NCBI GenBank assembly: GCA_963710715.1
Contig: CAVQBL010000016.1
Coordinates: 62,001 to 126,000 of the forward strand
DNA from: CAVQBL01 sp963710715
Lineage (GTDB): Bacteria; Pseudomonadota; Gammaproteobacteria; DSM-16500
Direction: 5' to 3'
DNA: 64,000 nucleotides
In this document: positions 9,430 through 18,596 of the stretch, in pieces
Numbering within the stretch: the first letter of the stretch is position 1
Layout of the letters: every line of letters begins with the position of its first letter
Notes under the pieces: generated by a model
Seen by the model: only the letters and a program-made list of their open reading frames with translations
Told to the model about the DNA's origin: nothing
Databases searched by the model: none
Translations under genes and position numbers: made by a program

Positions 9430-10947
9430 ATGTCGCCCAATCGATCGCCTGCTACCAAAGATGAAAAAGCACCCTCTACGCTCCGCCTACACCCGCTTTT
9501 TCCTACAGTAGAAGAAGTAAAAAATGGTACACCATTTCTTTCAGACCATTTGCCGCAACTAATAAAAAGTCCGAAGTTAAACATAGTGACATGGAATATT
9601 CACGCTCCGGATGCCGCTACAAGTGGGTTCAGTGCAGAAGAAAAAGAAAAAGACATCATTGAGAGGGGAAATAGAATAATTGATGCAATCATCAAGATCA
9701 TTAACAACCAGAAAAATTTAGACATTATCTTGTTACAAGAAGTGTTTTTATTAGGTCCTCTTTTTAACGATCGCCTTAAAAAAGAATTAGCCAGCAAAGA
9801 TTGGAGTTTTATCGAACCCCCTCAAGATGGCGCACGAAATTTACTTACTCTCTTTGATAAAAATAAGGTAACAGTAAAAAATCTTTCAGAAACTACGGTA
9901 GGAAAATTAAGGTATAACGGCATAGAAAGGATAATAAATTCCTTATCAACTTATCAACAGGAAATCTTTAAGCACCAAACACACGCAATGGCTGTGCAAA
10001 AAAAATATGACTCAAATACGCTATTTCATGTTCACTGGCCACAGAGTGGTATACTCTCATCACTAATAAAATTATTAAAAATATTATTAGATATCTCCGG
10101 CACTATAGTTGCAGGAGACTTCAACAATCGTATCCCTAACAACTCTAATCAAGAGCTAGGCATAGGTAATGTGGTTAATCAGAATTTAACTCAGAAAAAC
10201 ATACAGAGTGTTAACTTTACAGATGGGGGTTTTTGCTACAAAGACTTTCACGAACTTAGTGATGATTATGATGATGATTATAATTCATTGTGCCAGCTGA
10301 ACACAGAAATTTTAAATCCAGAAACAGGTATGAAATATCAACTTCTTCCAATAAATGATTTAATACCTATCGAATTCCATAAATACCATCCTGTCATATC
10401 AGTTGACCCCTTACCTTTTGCCACATTTTTTGCAGTTCAGACGCGTGATATCACTTTTATACACTGTCGCAATACATTGGGTAAACCAGGATTTGGATTT
10501 TCATCTGAAGATATGGGCCTATTTAATTTTATAAAAGAAACAGCAATCGCCGGTGCAAGCCCTCCTGTAACAATCATGAAGAACAAGCAAGGAAAGCGTT
10601 GGGCCATCCTTGCAGATGAGAGTAATGCCGCCAAATTTAAAGAAGCAATCACTCACTACTATCATAGCATCCAAAAAATTGAGACATTACTTGATACGTA
10701 TAAAGTTAACCCTAGTGATAGTTTTAAGGAGAGGAGAAAAGAAAAAGAATCGTTCTTAACAGAACTAAAACAACATATCCAAAACGAAAATGAAAATTAT
10801 ACCTTGACAAAAAACATCAGTCTATTAACGGAGAAATATCCTCTTGCAACCCAAGGTTGGTTTTCACAGAGAACATCTACGCTATTAAATGAAATAAAGG
10901 AAAGCTGTAGTCAACTCCAACAACGCGGGAATCTTCCAGGTAAGTGA
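9430..10947 (+). CDS. Endonuclease/exonuclease/phosphatase-fold protein, copy 1
   Basis: A 505-residue soluble protein whose first half has an EEP (DNase I/sphingomyelinase/inositol-phosphatase) fold. Visible motifs are VTWNIHAP near residue 57, the metal ligand in ILLQEV near 102, HVHWPQSG near 200, and GDFNNR near 233. The usual terminal SDH is replaced by a KYHPV segment, so the His is kept but the Asp is not obvious. The second half is helical and unrecognised. There is no signal peptide. It has a tandem paralogue downstream. An effector acting on host lipids, phosphoinositides or nucleic acids is possible but unproven. Confidence 0.72.
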   Translation: MSPNRSPATKDEKAPSTLRLHPLFPTVEEVKNGTPFLSDHLPQLIKSPKLNIVTWNIHAPDAATSGFSAEEKEKDIIERGNRIIDAIIKIINNQKNLDIILLQEVFLLGPLFNDRLKKELASKDWSFIEPPQDGARNLLTLFDKNKVTVKNLSETTVGKLRYNGIERIINSLSTYQQEIFKHQTHAMAVQKKYDSNTLFHVHWPQSGILSSLIKLLKILLDISGTIVAGDFNNRIPNNSNQELGIGNVVNQNLTQKNIQSVNFTDGGFCYKDFHELSDDYDDDYNSLCQLNTEILNPETGMKYQLLPINDLIPIEFHKYHPVISVDPLPFATFFAVQTRDITFIHCRNTLGKPGFGFSSEDMGLFNFIKETAIAGASPPVTIMKNKQGKRWAILADESNAAKFKEAITHYYHSIQKIETLLDTYKVNPSDSFKERRKEKESFLTELKQHIQNENENYTLTKNISLLTEKYPLATQGWFSQRTSTLLNEIKESCSQLQQRGNLPGK

Positions 10948-11030
10948 ATTCTTCCTCCACTTCATTTGACAACCAGTTAATCTGAAGTGATGTAGGGTGG
11001 AGCGCAGCGTGTCCACCCATTTTTTATTTC

Positions 11031-11078
11031 GGATTCTCCAAACTCAACACCCCCGCATTGTAATCATACGCAAATAAT
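11031..11078. repeat. Scrap of the ABC ATPase gene 3' end
   Basis: GGATTCTCCAAACTCAAC and the bases up to 11074 are identical to 12738-12781, which encode the last residues of the ABC ATPase on the minus strand. The scrap is in the same orientation and about 1.7 kb away. It marks the junction of a tandem duplication that copied the EEP gene plus the end of its neighbour. Confidence 0.9.
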
Positions 11079-11105
11079 TATACATATCCCCGCACTAGAT
11101 GGTCT

Positions 11106-11148
11106 ATAATTGTGCTACACTGCAAAAAAATTACGATATAGACGAGGG
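11106..11148 (+). promoter_or_regulatory. Putative promoter and ribosome-binding site of EEP gene 2
   Basis: ATAATTGTGCTACACTGC followed by GACGAGGG before the ATG at 11153 duplicates the block in front of copy 1. A TATAAT hexamer is visible at 11105-11110. Confidence 0.4.
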
Positions 11149-11152
11149 TATT

Positions 11153-12658
11153 ATGGCAACAGCTCGACATGTTAGCAAAGATGAAAAATCATCATCAACT
11201 AAACAACTGCGTCTGCACCCCCTTCTTCCCACAGAAGAAGAAGTAAAAAACGGTGAGAAATTTTTATCCGATCATTTATCCAGACTAATAAAAATTAATA
11301 ATTTAACCATAGTAACATGGAATATTCATGCTCCTGGCGCTAAAACAAGTGGGTTCAACGCTGAGGAAAAAGATGAAGAAATTATAGAGAGAGGGAAAAA
11401 CATAGTTGATGCTATCATCAAAATGATTGAAAAGCAGCAACCCGATATTATCTTACTACAAGAGGAATTTTTATCGGATATTTCTCAGGAATGTATATTG
11501 GATATTTCTTTTAACAAAAGGCTAAAGGACGCTGGTTCTAAAACTCTACAAGATTATTTTGAAAGTGCATTAAATAAAAAAGAGTGGCAATTTACTTATC
11601 CTATGTATATTCTCTTTGATCGAAAAAAACTAACTGCAACAATTGATTGGAACGACAAAACACCAACAGTAAATATTACAAAAGATTCCAAACAATATAC
11701 ATTAACTAATGTTTGTTGGCCACATAACGATATCCCTTCTAAACCAAAAGAACGATTAAAAGCGCTATTAAAACCTAACTCCATAGTGGCTGGTGATTTT
11801 AATACTCGTATCATTAACACCACCGCTACATACCAAGTAGGGAATGTTGTTAGCAAACCATTTAGCCAATACAAACAGGGCGTAGATTTTACGGATGGTG
11901 CTTTTTATTGCAACAACGAAGGATTCATCAGCCAGTGTGACGCGTACGTTTTAGACCCCTCTACAGGAGACTTATACAATCTTCCTGAAGGATACGTAGC
12001 TGACATGAAAAAGCGAGCTACTCAAGATCCAGATCTCAATAAAGAGCTCCTTGAATATCATTTAGTTCTAACATTTACACCCCATCCCTTCCTAAGCAAT
12101 GAAAAAGTAATAGATGCTCTTGCAAAGCTTGCAAAGCATGGGGTCTCCCTCGAGCCCTGTGTAAATGCATTTGGTGACGTTGGAGTTGCGCTATTTTTTG
12201 AAGATGCACACTTACGTAATTTCATAAAAAAAACATTAGCAAATAATGAAATAATGATAAGAGTTCTCTCTGATGAGAAGCATGAACTGAAGGAAGTTAT
12301 TTTCGCACCTATTAGGCACGCCAGAAAACTCACTAATACAATCATTCAATATTACAATGATGTTAACTTAATAATTGATAACATTGACTCTCTACTTAGT
12401 AAGTATAGTTCTTCCTCTTTCTTCCACTCTACGAGAAAAACTCATAAGCGAGCAGTGTTGGAAGAATTAAAAAGCCACGTTACTGAAAACGGTTGCAACT
12501 CACTCGGAAAGTGTATCGATAAATCAATTAAATCTTTTCCTTTCGCAATTAAGGGCATATTTTCAAAGGAGACATCTACGTTATTGCAGGAAATAAGAAA
12601 TTACGATTCAGAACCATCTGGTGCAAACAAGCAATCCGGTTTACAAGCATCAAAGTGA
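11153..12658 (+). CDS. Endonuclease/exonuclease/phosphatase-fold protein, copy 2
   Basis: The paralogue of the upstream gene (501 residues) has the same N-terminal LHPLLPTEEEVKNG and VTWNIHAP blocks, ILLQEE and GDFNTR. The segment matching HVHWP in copy 1 reads NVCWP, so a conserved His has become Cys. The terminal region reads EYHLV. The two copies have therefore drifted at putative active-site positions. The C-terminal half is again helical, with a shared TSTLLQEI block. The ATG chosen follows a GACGAGGG ribosome-binding site; a longer frame from 11099 would translate the promoter. A secreted effector role is only a guess. Confidence 0.7.
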   Translation: MATARHVSKDEKSSSTKQLRLHPLLPTEEEVKNGEKFLSDHLSRLIKINNLTIVTWNIHAPGAKTSGFNAEEKDEEIIERGKNIVDAIIKMIEKQQPDIILLQEEFLSDISQECILDISFNKRLKDAGSKTLQDYFESALNKKEWQFTYPMYILFDRKKLTATIDWNDKTPTVNITKDSKQYTLTNVCWPHNDIPSKPKERLKALLKPNSIVAGDFNTRIINTTATYQVGNVVSKPFSQYKQGVDFTDGAFYCNNEGFISQCDAYVLDPSTGDLYNLPEGYVADMKKRATQDPDLNKELLEYHLVLTFTPHPFLSNEKVIDALAKLAKHGVSLEPCVNAFGDVGVALFFEDAHLRNFIKKTLANNEIMIRVLSDEKHELKEVIFAPIRHARKLTNTIIQYYNDVNLIIDNIDSLLSKYSSSSFFHSTRKTHKRAVLEELKSHVTENGCNSLGKCIDKSIKSFPFAIKGIFSKETSTLLQEIRNYDSEPSGANKQSGLQASK

Positions 12659-12677
12659 TGTAGGTAAAAAATTTTAG

Positions 12678-12716
12678 CCTCCTCTCCCCCAACAAAAAAC
12701 GTTGGAGGAGAGGGGA
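12678..12716. terminator. Bidirectional terminator between convergent genes
   Basis: A strong hairpin, cctcctctcccccaac paired with gttggaggagagggg around an AAAAAAC loop, lies between the converging EEP copy 2 and ABC ATPase genes. AT-rich sequence flanks it on both sides. Confidence 0.7.
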
Positions 12717-12730
12717 AAATGACAAAATAA

Positions 12731-14056
12731 CTATTTAGGATTCTCCAAACTCAACACCCCCGCATTGTAATCATACGCAAACAATTCCGCATAACGACCC
12801 CATTCAATCACTGTACTTAATACACGATCCGCTTCTTTTTCAGTTAAGTAATCTTCTAACAGTGAAAGAAAATTTTCTTCGAGTGCGCGATGACGAGGAT
12901 GACGATTCAATTGATCACAAATATAACGCGCGAGAGGTACATATTTTTTTAATTGTTGAGAAAAGATTTTTTTACGTTCCAAAATATCGGCTTCAACAAA
13001 TGCTTTGCCTGCTTCCGTAATAGTAATGTCACCTTTTGATACTTTTGCAAAATGTAAAATTTCCAACAATTCAGTTAAAGGAAATAAATCATCGATATCT
13101 AACATCAATGTATCCGCCACATCGGGCAAATCCATTTTGCCATTATTTTCCGGCGCATTCAGTGTTTCCAACAAACCGGTTACTTCAGCAACACTGGCTT
13201 CTGGCAATCGATATCCAATATCAATTGGCGCATGACCTTCTACTGTTTTTCCCAATTCTTGAAGCTGTGTGGTCATCAAAGTATAAACACGATCAACCTG
13301 ATTTCTAAAACGGGGATCAAGATCACTGCGTGGATGGGGCAAGGTTACTTTTAATTCACCACGAATAGAACCTGGATTACTGTTAAAAATAATAATACGA
13401 TCGGCAAGCAGTGCCGCTTCTTCAATATTATGTGTCACAAATAAAATACCATGAATTCCAGTTTTTTTTGTTTGCCACAAATCCAGCAAGTCACTTTTTA
13501 AGTTGTCCGCGGTCAATACATCCAATGCAGAAAAAGGTTCATCCATCAATAAAATATCTGGATTCACCACCAGTGCACGTGCAAATCCCACGCGCTGACG
13601 CATACCACCCGACAACTCTTTAGGATACGCTGATTCGAAACCATCGAGACCAATGGTATCAATTGCTTTGAGTGCACGCTCACGCCGCTCTTCACGATCA
13701 ATGCCTAACGCTTCTAAGCCTAATTCAACATTTTGCAACACCGTCAACCAAGGTAATAATGCAAATGTTTGGAAAACCATGGAAATACCGCGCACCGGTT
13801 CATGAACCGGTTTACCACGATAAAAGACTGTACCTTGCGAAGGTGAAATTAACCCCGCAATAATACGCATCAATGTCGATTTTCCTGAACCCGACTTTCC
13901 TAAGATGGCGACAATTTCACCTTCGTACATACGAAAATTAATATCACTTAAAGCAAGCAATTCTTGACGTTCACTGCCTTTTTTAAATGATTTAGAAACC
14001 TTCACGACTTCAATGATAGGCTGCACAATTTCTAATTGATTATTTAACTCTTGCAT
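12731..14056 (-). CDS. ABC transporter ATPase with C-terminal AAA-associated domain (nitrate/sulfonate class)
   Basis: The ATP-binding subunit of an import-type ABC system of the nitrate/taurine class. Residues about 10-240 are the nucleotide-binding domain: Walker A GKSGSGKST, Q-loop in VFQTFALLPW, signature LSGGMRQR, Walker B ILLMDEP and the switch VTHN. Residues about 280-440 are the AAA-associated extension found in this subgroup. The ATG at 14056 has an AGAG ribosome-binding site; a TTG two codons earlier is less likely. It lies 10 bases after the permease gene and forms an operon with it. No substrate-binding protein is adjacent, so the substrate is unknown. Confidence 0.88.
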   Translation of the reverse strand: MQELNNQLEIVQPIIEVVKVSKSFKKGSERQELLALSDINFRMYEGEIVAILGKSGSGKSTLMRIIAGLISPSQGTVFYRGKPVHEPVRGISMVFQTFALLPWLTVLQNVELGLEALGIDREERRERALKAIDTIGLDGFESAYPKELSGGMRQRVGFARALVVNPDILLMDEPFSALDVLTADNLKSDLLDLWQTKKTGIHGILFVTHNIEEAALLADRIIIFNSNPGSIRGELKVTLPHPRSDLDPRFRNQVDRVYTLMTTQLQELGKTVEGHAPIDIGYRLPEASVAEVTGLLETLNAPENNGKMDLPDVADTLMLDIDDLFPLTELLEILHFAKVSKGDITITEAGKAFVEADILERKKIFSQQLKKYVPLARYICDQLNRHPRHRALEENFLSLLEDYLTEKEADRVLSTVIEWGRYAELFAYDYNAGVLSLENPK

Positions 14057-14066
14057 GCTCAATCTC

Positions 14067-15809
14067 TTAATCCAGCTGAAAGCGCGTGACAGCTAATCTA
14101 TACAAAGGTCGCCAAACTAAATAATTAAATATCAGTACAAGAATACACATCACCCCAATACCTAAAGCGACATGCAGAAAATCGCCTGACCTTGTATATT
14201 CTGTAATATACGCTCCTAAACCAGTCGCAACAAGTTTAGTATCACCCCAACTCACCACTTCCGCGACAATACTCGCATTCCACGCACCTCCCGCGGCAGT
14301 AATCGCACCGGTAATATAATAAGGAAAAATACTTGGCAAAAGTAAACGACGCCAACGCAGCCAATACGACACATCAAAATTATCGGCAACTTGCAAAAGA
14401 TCTTGAGGAATCACAGAAGCACCTGCAATAACATTAAATGCAATATACCATTGCGCCCCTAAAATCATGAGCGGTGTTAACCAAATATTAGGATTCAAAT
14501 GATGAGTAACAATTAAAATTACAACGAGTGGATACAAAAGATTCGCCGGAAACGCTGCTAAAAATTGCGCGATAGGTTGCACTACACTTGCAACAGAGGG
14601 GCGCAAGCCTATCCAAACACCGATCGGCACCCAAATCAAAGAGCAAATAATAATTAAAATAAAAACTCTAAGCGCAGTAATCATTCCTAAATAAAATACA
14701 TGTCCTGCTGTAGCAAGAGAAACATTCTCAATAATAAAATTACCTAAGAATATAATTGCACTACCTACAGCAATCATTAATAAAATATTCCACGTCCAAT
14801 TCAATAAACGTTCACGATTTAGAAATGCTTTTGCGGTTAAATTGGGTGTAGGCTTAGAACGCAAGAATGACATATTGATGAAAGCATCAAACCCATACGC
14901 AAGTTTTTGACCCGCATAGCGCAAGATCCGTGTACGTTGCAACAAATCAATTAGCCAAGAATGCGCTTCTTTTTCTTGTCCCACTTGTTCAGCTTTAAAC
15001 TTTTCAGCCCAAGCAACCAATGGACGAAATAGGAATTGATCATAAATCAAAATCACAATAAGCATCGTTAAAATGGCATAACTAATTGCACGCATATCAG
15101 CAGCACTAATAGCCAGTGCAATATAAGAACCAATGCCAGGCAATAAAATTTCTTGATTGTTAACTGATATCGCTTCCGATGCGACAACAAAAAACCAACC
15201 TGCTGACATAGACATCATCATATTCCAAAGCAACCCCGGCATTGAAAAGGGGACTTCAATGCGCCAAAAACGCTGCCACGCTGACAAATGAAACATATCA
15301 GCCGCTTCTCCCAATTCAGTTGGCACAGAACGTACTGTTTGATAAAAGCCTAAAGCCATATTCCATGCTTGCGAAGTAAAAATCACAAAAATACAAGCAC
15401 ACTCCGGTCCCAACATGCTATTTGGAAATAAAGCAATAAATGCAATAAGAGTAATTGATAAAAATCCTAAAATGGGTACGGACTGCAGAATATCGATCAT
15501 AGGAATAATGATATGTTCAGCGCGCCGACTTTTTGCTGCCCACGTGGCAAAAGTAAAAGTAAACAAGAGGGAAAACACTAAGGCGATCAGCATTCGCGAG
15601 ATAGTACGCAATGCATATCCTGGCAAATGACGCGGATCTAACGAAATTGGGATCATTTCCCCCAAATGGTAAGGGACCGTCATTTGCTTGGCATTCCATG
15701 CCAATAATAAAATCACGCTTAATACAAAAAATAATGCCACCAAGTCCCAATAATTAGGATAATATTTGGCTTTATAGGCAGTGATAAATGTATTTCGCAA
15801 AAAACTCAT
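14067..15809 (-). CDS. ABC transporter double permease
   Basis: A 580-residue inner-membrane protein built from two BPD_transp_1 permease modules (about residues 80-260 and 350-570). The first carries the EAA-type coupling loop ELGEAADMFHLSAWQRFW; the second has a matching loop near VADNFDVSYWLRWRR. Fusion of two permease halves means one chain can form the whole channel. It is transcribed first, with the ATPase directly downstream. The family is linked to nitrate/sulfonate/taurine-type import, but no periplasmic binding protein is nearby, so the substrate cannot be named. Confidence 0.87.
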   Translation of the reverse strand: MSFLRNTFITAYKAKYYPNYWDLVALFFVLSVILLLAWNAKQMTVPYHLGEMIPISLDPRHLPGYALRTISRMLIALVFSLLFTFTFATWAAKSRRAEHIIIPMIDILQSVPILGFLSITLIAFIALFPNSMLGPECACIFVIFTSQAWNMALGFYQTVRSVPTELGEAADMFHLSAWQRFWRIEVPFSMPGLLWNMMMSMSAGWFFVVASEAISVNNQEILLPGIGSYIALAISAADMRAISYAILTMLIVILIYDQFLFRPLVAWAEKFKAEQVGQEKEAHSWLIDLLQRTRILRYAGQKLAYGFDAFINMSFLRSKPTPNLTAKAFLNRERLLNWTWNILLMIAVGSAIIFLGNFIIENVSLATAGHVFYLGMITALRVFILIIICSLIWVPIGVWIGLRPSVASVVQPIAQFLAAFPANLLYPLVVILIVTHHLNPNIWLTPLMILGAQWYIAFNVIAGASVIPQDLLQVADNFDVSYWLRWRRLLLPSIFPYYITGAITAAGGAWNASIVAEVVSWGDTKLVATGLGAYITEYTRSGDFLHVALGIGVMCILVLIFNYLVWRPLYRLAVTRFQLD

Positions 15810-15965
15810 GTCTTAAGTGCTCTTCAGCCACTTTACTATTCCAAAATACACTTTTTGTGCACAAAGATACAGAAAAAATATCTTTGCAATAAAGTTGATA
15901 GTAGCATTAACATGAGAGTAAAATACTTTAGAATTTTTTTTAATATACTGCAGGGAGCAAAATTA

Positions 15966-16781
15966 ATGAAACGTCTTATTCTAATAGCCATTGCAACAAT
16001 GGGAATGACAAGTACTGCTCTAGCAGCTTATGACAATATTTATCTCGACTTTGGACTTGGCTATCTAGTCAATAACCGAAACTTCAGCACGACAGCCAGC
16101 GCCACTAATACAGCTGCAATCCCTCCTCTCGCGGTAAACATGCCCCGTATACAATGGAGAAATAGATATAACAATGGCTATGAAGCCAACATGGCTGTCG
16201 GCGCAACTTTTTGTCGATGCTTTAGGCTAGAAGGAGAATATTTAATTCAACTCTTAAACCGAAAAATGAATGGATCATATGACTTGAATGAATCCGTGTC
16301 TTTCTTTGGAAGGTCTATTCCCGCAGGATCTCAGCTGAATAATCCTATCAAACGTTCGACTAATGCAATGTTTGTCTCTAGCCTATTGGCTAACGGTTAT
16401 TATGATTTCAGAAATTGCACAAAATGGACACCCTCACTCGGAGGAGGCATTGGTATTGCCTGGGGTCACTCAAAAATTAGCAAAACAGACCACTCCGTAG
16501 TAATTGCCGGCATGTCTTTACCAACACTTGAAACAAGCCCTACTCTGTCAGGCTCAGCATTTGCTTGGCAAGTCAAAGCACAGCTTGCTTACGAAGTTGA
16601 CAGCCATATCTCTGTAGTCGGACAATATCGATTATTTGGAACGACTAGCTTTAATTCAAGCAAGAGTCGCATCACACTCCTCAGCAATACGCCAGCCGCA
16701 ACTTCTCTCCGCGCCAGCGGTGGAAGAGTCAAAGGCTTGCTTAACAACTCGGTCGATTTAATTCTGAGATATACGATTTAG
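15966..16781 (+). CDS. Outer-membrane beta-barrel protein
   Basis: A 271-residue protein with a clear Sec signal peptide (MKRLILIAIATMGMTSTALA, cleavage after ALA). Alternating strands with many aromatic and glycine residues follow, ending in LILRYTI, as in small OmpA-like or Coxiella/Legionella-type surface barrels. The ATG is preceded by GGGAGC; an upstream in-frame ATG at 15855 would bury the signal peptide and is rejected. A scrap of its 3' end recurs at 17617 as part of a tandem duplication. The function (adhesin, porin or structural) is not visible. Confidence 0.72.
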   Translation: MKRLILIAIATMGMTSTALAAYDNIYLDFGLGYLVNNRNFSTTASATNTAAIPPLAVNMPRIQWRNRYNNGYEANMAVGATFCRCFRLEGEYLIQLLNRKMNGSYDLNESVSFFGRSIPAGSQLNNPIKRSTNAMFVSSLLANGYYDFRNCTKWTPSLGGGIGIAWGHSKISKTDHSVVIAGMSLPTLETSPTLSGSAFAWQVKAQLAYEVDSHISVVGQYRLFGTTSFNSSKSRITLLSNTPAATSLRASGGRVKGLLNNSVDLILRYTI

Positions 16782-16795
16782 CGCAAAAAAATTAA

Positions 16796-16826
16796 ACCAG
16801 CGAAGGTCGAGTTTGACTTCGTTGGT
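16796..16826 (+). terminator. Hairpin after the barrel gene
   Basis: The arms ACCAGCGAAG and CTTCGTTGGT (one G-T pair) flank an 11-base loop. In the duplicate copy the left arm is deleted. It lacks a strong T-run, so termination is tentative. Confidence 0.45.
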
Positions 16827-16910
16827 AAATATCTTGCAAAAAAACAATTGAATTGATCAAAATATTGCCTTAACATTACCGCCTTGTTACAACAAATGAG
16901 GAATGTATTT

Positions 16911-17552
16911 ATGTTTTCACAAACGAAAATAGAAACACTTGCTGGGACTACTCTCGGTATAGTAGCAGGCGGTGGTTATGGCACATTAATGACTGTAATT
17001 CTTGCCGGCCCTTCATCTCCGTTGATTGCTCCAGTCGCAGTTGGCTGTAGCATAGTCTGCGGCTCAATAGGTGGCTCATTCGCATATGGCAGCAGCCTTC
17101 CACCCACCCCGCTAAAAGTGAAATTAAAAGAGACTGCGAAATATGCCCTTTTTGGAGGTCTAATTGGACAGCTCATTGCGACATCGACGTTGTTGTGGGG
17201 AGGAATAGACGTTGCAGATAAAACAAACAGCATATCTGGTATATCTGACTACGCAAAACAAAATTGTAGCACAAGCCATTCGTATTCGAGAGGATGCGCT
17301 CCATTTGATTGTCCCAACGCCACTTTCGCTGAGCAGATTAATAACCAGGTCGAACAAATATGTAAACCCTTTCGCGACACCATAAGCCATTATGTTCTAC
17401 CTAGCTTAACAGGAGGCCTCTTAGCTATAGGCGGTTTGTTTGGTCGATGGAAAGGTCAAGTAAATGTAAGAGAAGAAATTCCTTCTTCGGCTAGCATGGC
17501 ATTATTAAATCCAAACGACGCATCCAGCAGCAACACATATTCATCACCATAA
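16911..17552 (+). CDS. Glycine-rich membrane protein of unknown function
   Basis: A 213-residue protein with hydrophobic glycine-rich helices near residues 12-60 (GIVAGGGYG, PVAVGCSIVCGSIGG), another near 80-95, and one near 165-180. The central loop is Cys-containing and hydrophilic (about residues 107-150) and the tail is Ser-rich. The ATG follows GAGG at a 9-base spacing; earlier in-frame ATGs lack one. I do not recognise the family. The 37207 gene has a similar composition, with Gly/Ala-rich helices and a Ser/Thr-rich tail. A tandem, now broken, copy follows. Confidence 0.6.
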   Translation: MFSQTKIETLAGTTLGIVAGGGYGTLMTVILAGPSSPLIAPVAVGCSIVCGSIGGSFAYGSSLPPTPLKVKLKETAKYALFGGLIGQLIATSTLLWGGIDVADKTNSISGISDYAKQNCSTSHSYSRGCAPFDCPNATFAEQINNQVEQICKPFRDTISHYVLPSLTGGLLAIGGLFGRWKGQVNVREEIPSSASMALLNPNDASSSNTYSSP

Positions 17553-17587
17553 AACAAAATCCAGAGCTATCCATCATTGAGCATAAA

Positions 17588-17613
17588 AACAGTGCCAGGC
17601 TTGGCACTGTTTT
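17588..17613 (+). terminator. Rho-independent terminator
   Basis: A perfect 10-bp stem AACAGTGCCA/TGGCACTGTT with a GGCT loop, followed by TTTT. It ends the first copy of the membrane-protein unit. Confidence 0.85.
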
Positions 17614-17616
17614 AGT

Positions 17617-18518
17617 GTCGCATCACACTCCTCAGCAATACGCCAGCCGCGACCTCTCTGCGCGCCAGCGGTGGAAAAGTCAAAGGCTTGCTTAACAACA
17701 CGTTCGATTTAGCTCTGAGATATACGATTTAGGGTCGAGTTTGACTTCGTTGGTAAATATCTTGCAAAAAAACGATTGAATTGCTCAAAATGTTTCCTTA
17801 AAATGACAGTCTTGATTACAACAAATGAGGAATGTATTTATGCCTTTCACACACTGCTCAACGAAAACAAAAACAACTGCTGGGACTGCTCTCGGTATGG
17901 TAGCAGCCGGTGGTTATGGCGCAGGAATGACTATGTTTCTTGCCGGCACCACTTCATCTCCGTTAATTATTCCAGCCGCAGTTGGCTGTGCCATAGTCGG
18001 TGGCGCAATAGGTGGCTCATGGGCATATGGCAGCACCAGTCCAGACACCCCGGGAAAAATGAAATTAAGAACGACTGCGAAATATGCCCTCGGTGGAGCT
18101 ATAATTGGGACATATCATTGCAACATCGGCATTGTTCCTGGGGCTAAAAAATGCTACAGCTGAGAAAACAAACAGCATATCTGGTACATTTGAATTCAAA
18201 GCACAAAATTGTAGCACATATGATTTGAAGTTTCGAGAACATATGCACTCCATTTAATTGTCCCAACGTTACTTTTGCTATTCAGTTTAATAACCAGGTC
18301 AATCAAGCATGCGGGCGCTTTGTCGACTTCATAAACGATTATATTCAGCCTAGCTTAACAGGAGGCCTCTTAGCTATAGGCGGTTTTTTTGGCCTATGGA
18401 GAGGTCAACAAAAAGTAAAAGAAGAAATCAGTCACCAGCTGGGCATGGATGAATCATTAATGGGGTCGTCAATCGACGGCGCCGGCGAACAACCTACGCC
18501 ATAAAACAAAATCCAGAT
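17617..18518. repeat. Tandem duplication, copy 2
   Basis: It begins with the barrel gene's 3' end (gtcgcatcacactcctcagc), loses about 20 bases including the left hairpin arm, then continues through a frameshifted copy of the membrane-protein gene to ataaaacaaaatccaga. Confidence 0.85.
17840..18504 (+). pseudogene. Frameshifted paralogue of the glycine-rich membrane protein
   Basis: The ATG and its GAGG ribosome-binding site match the intact copy. The frame runs for about 90 residues with the same GMVAAGGYG and GCAIVGGAIGGSWAYG helices. An extra base near 18110 then shifts it into a stop at 18163. A compensating frame carries the rest (TAEKTNSISGTFEF) until another shift near 18240. The last frame then restores CPNVTF, the SLTGGLLAIGGFFG helix and a Pro-terminated tail. 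Either the copy has decayed after duplication or the assembly has two base errors. Confidence 0.75.
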
Positions 18519-18524
18519 CGATTA

Positions 18525-18588
18525 GTGTAGGGGCACATCTATGTATGCGCCCTGCTCAACATGGGCAGACACGTGGGTCTGCTCCTAC
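18525..18588. repeat. Short palindromic repeat
   Basis: It starts with tgtaggggc and ends with gctcctaca, with an inner GCAGACACGTGGGTCTGC palindrome. It lies between the pseudogene and the convergent SDR gene and could act as a terminator. Confidence 0.5.
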
Positions 18589-18596
18589 ATATTATT

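Larger units (their letters stand above)
16666..17567. repeat. Tandem duplication, copy 1
   Basis: The last 116 bases of the barrel gene, the intergenic hairpin and the whole glycine-rich membrane-protein gene are repeated directly downstream from 17617, with a period of about 951 bases. Confidence 0.85.
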
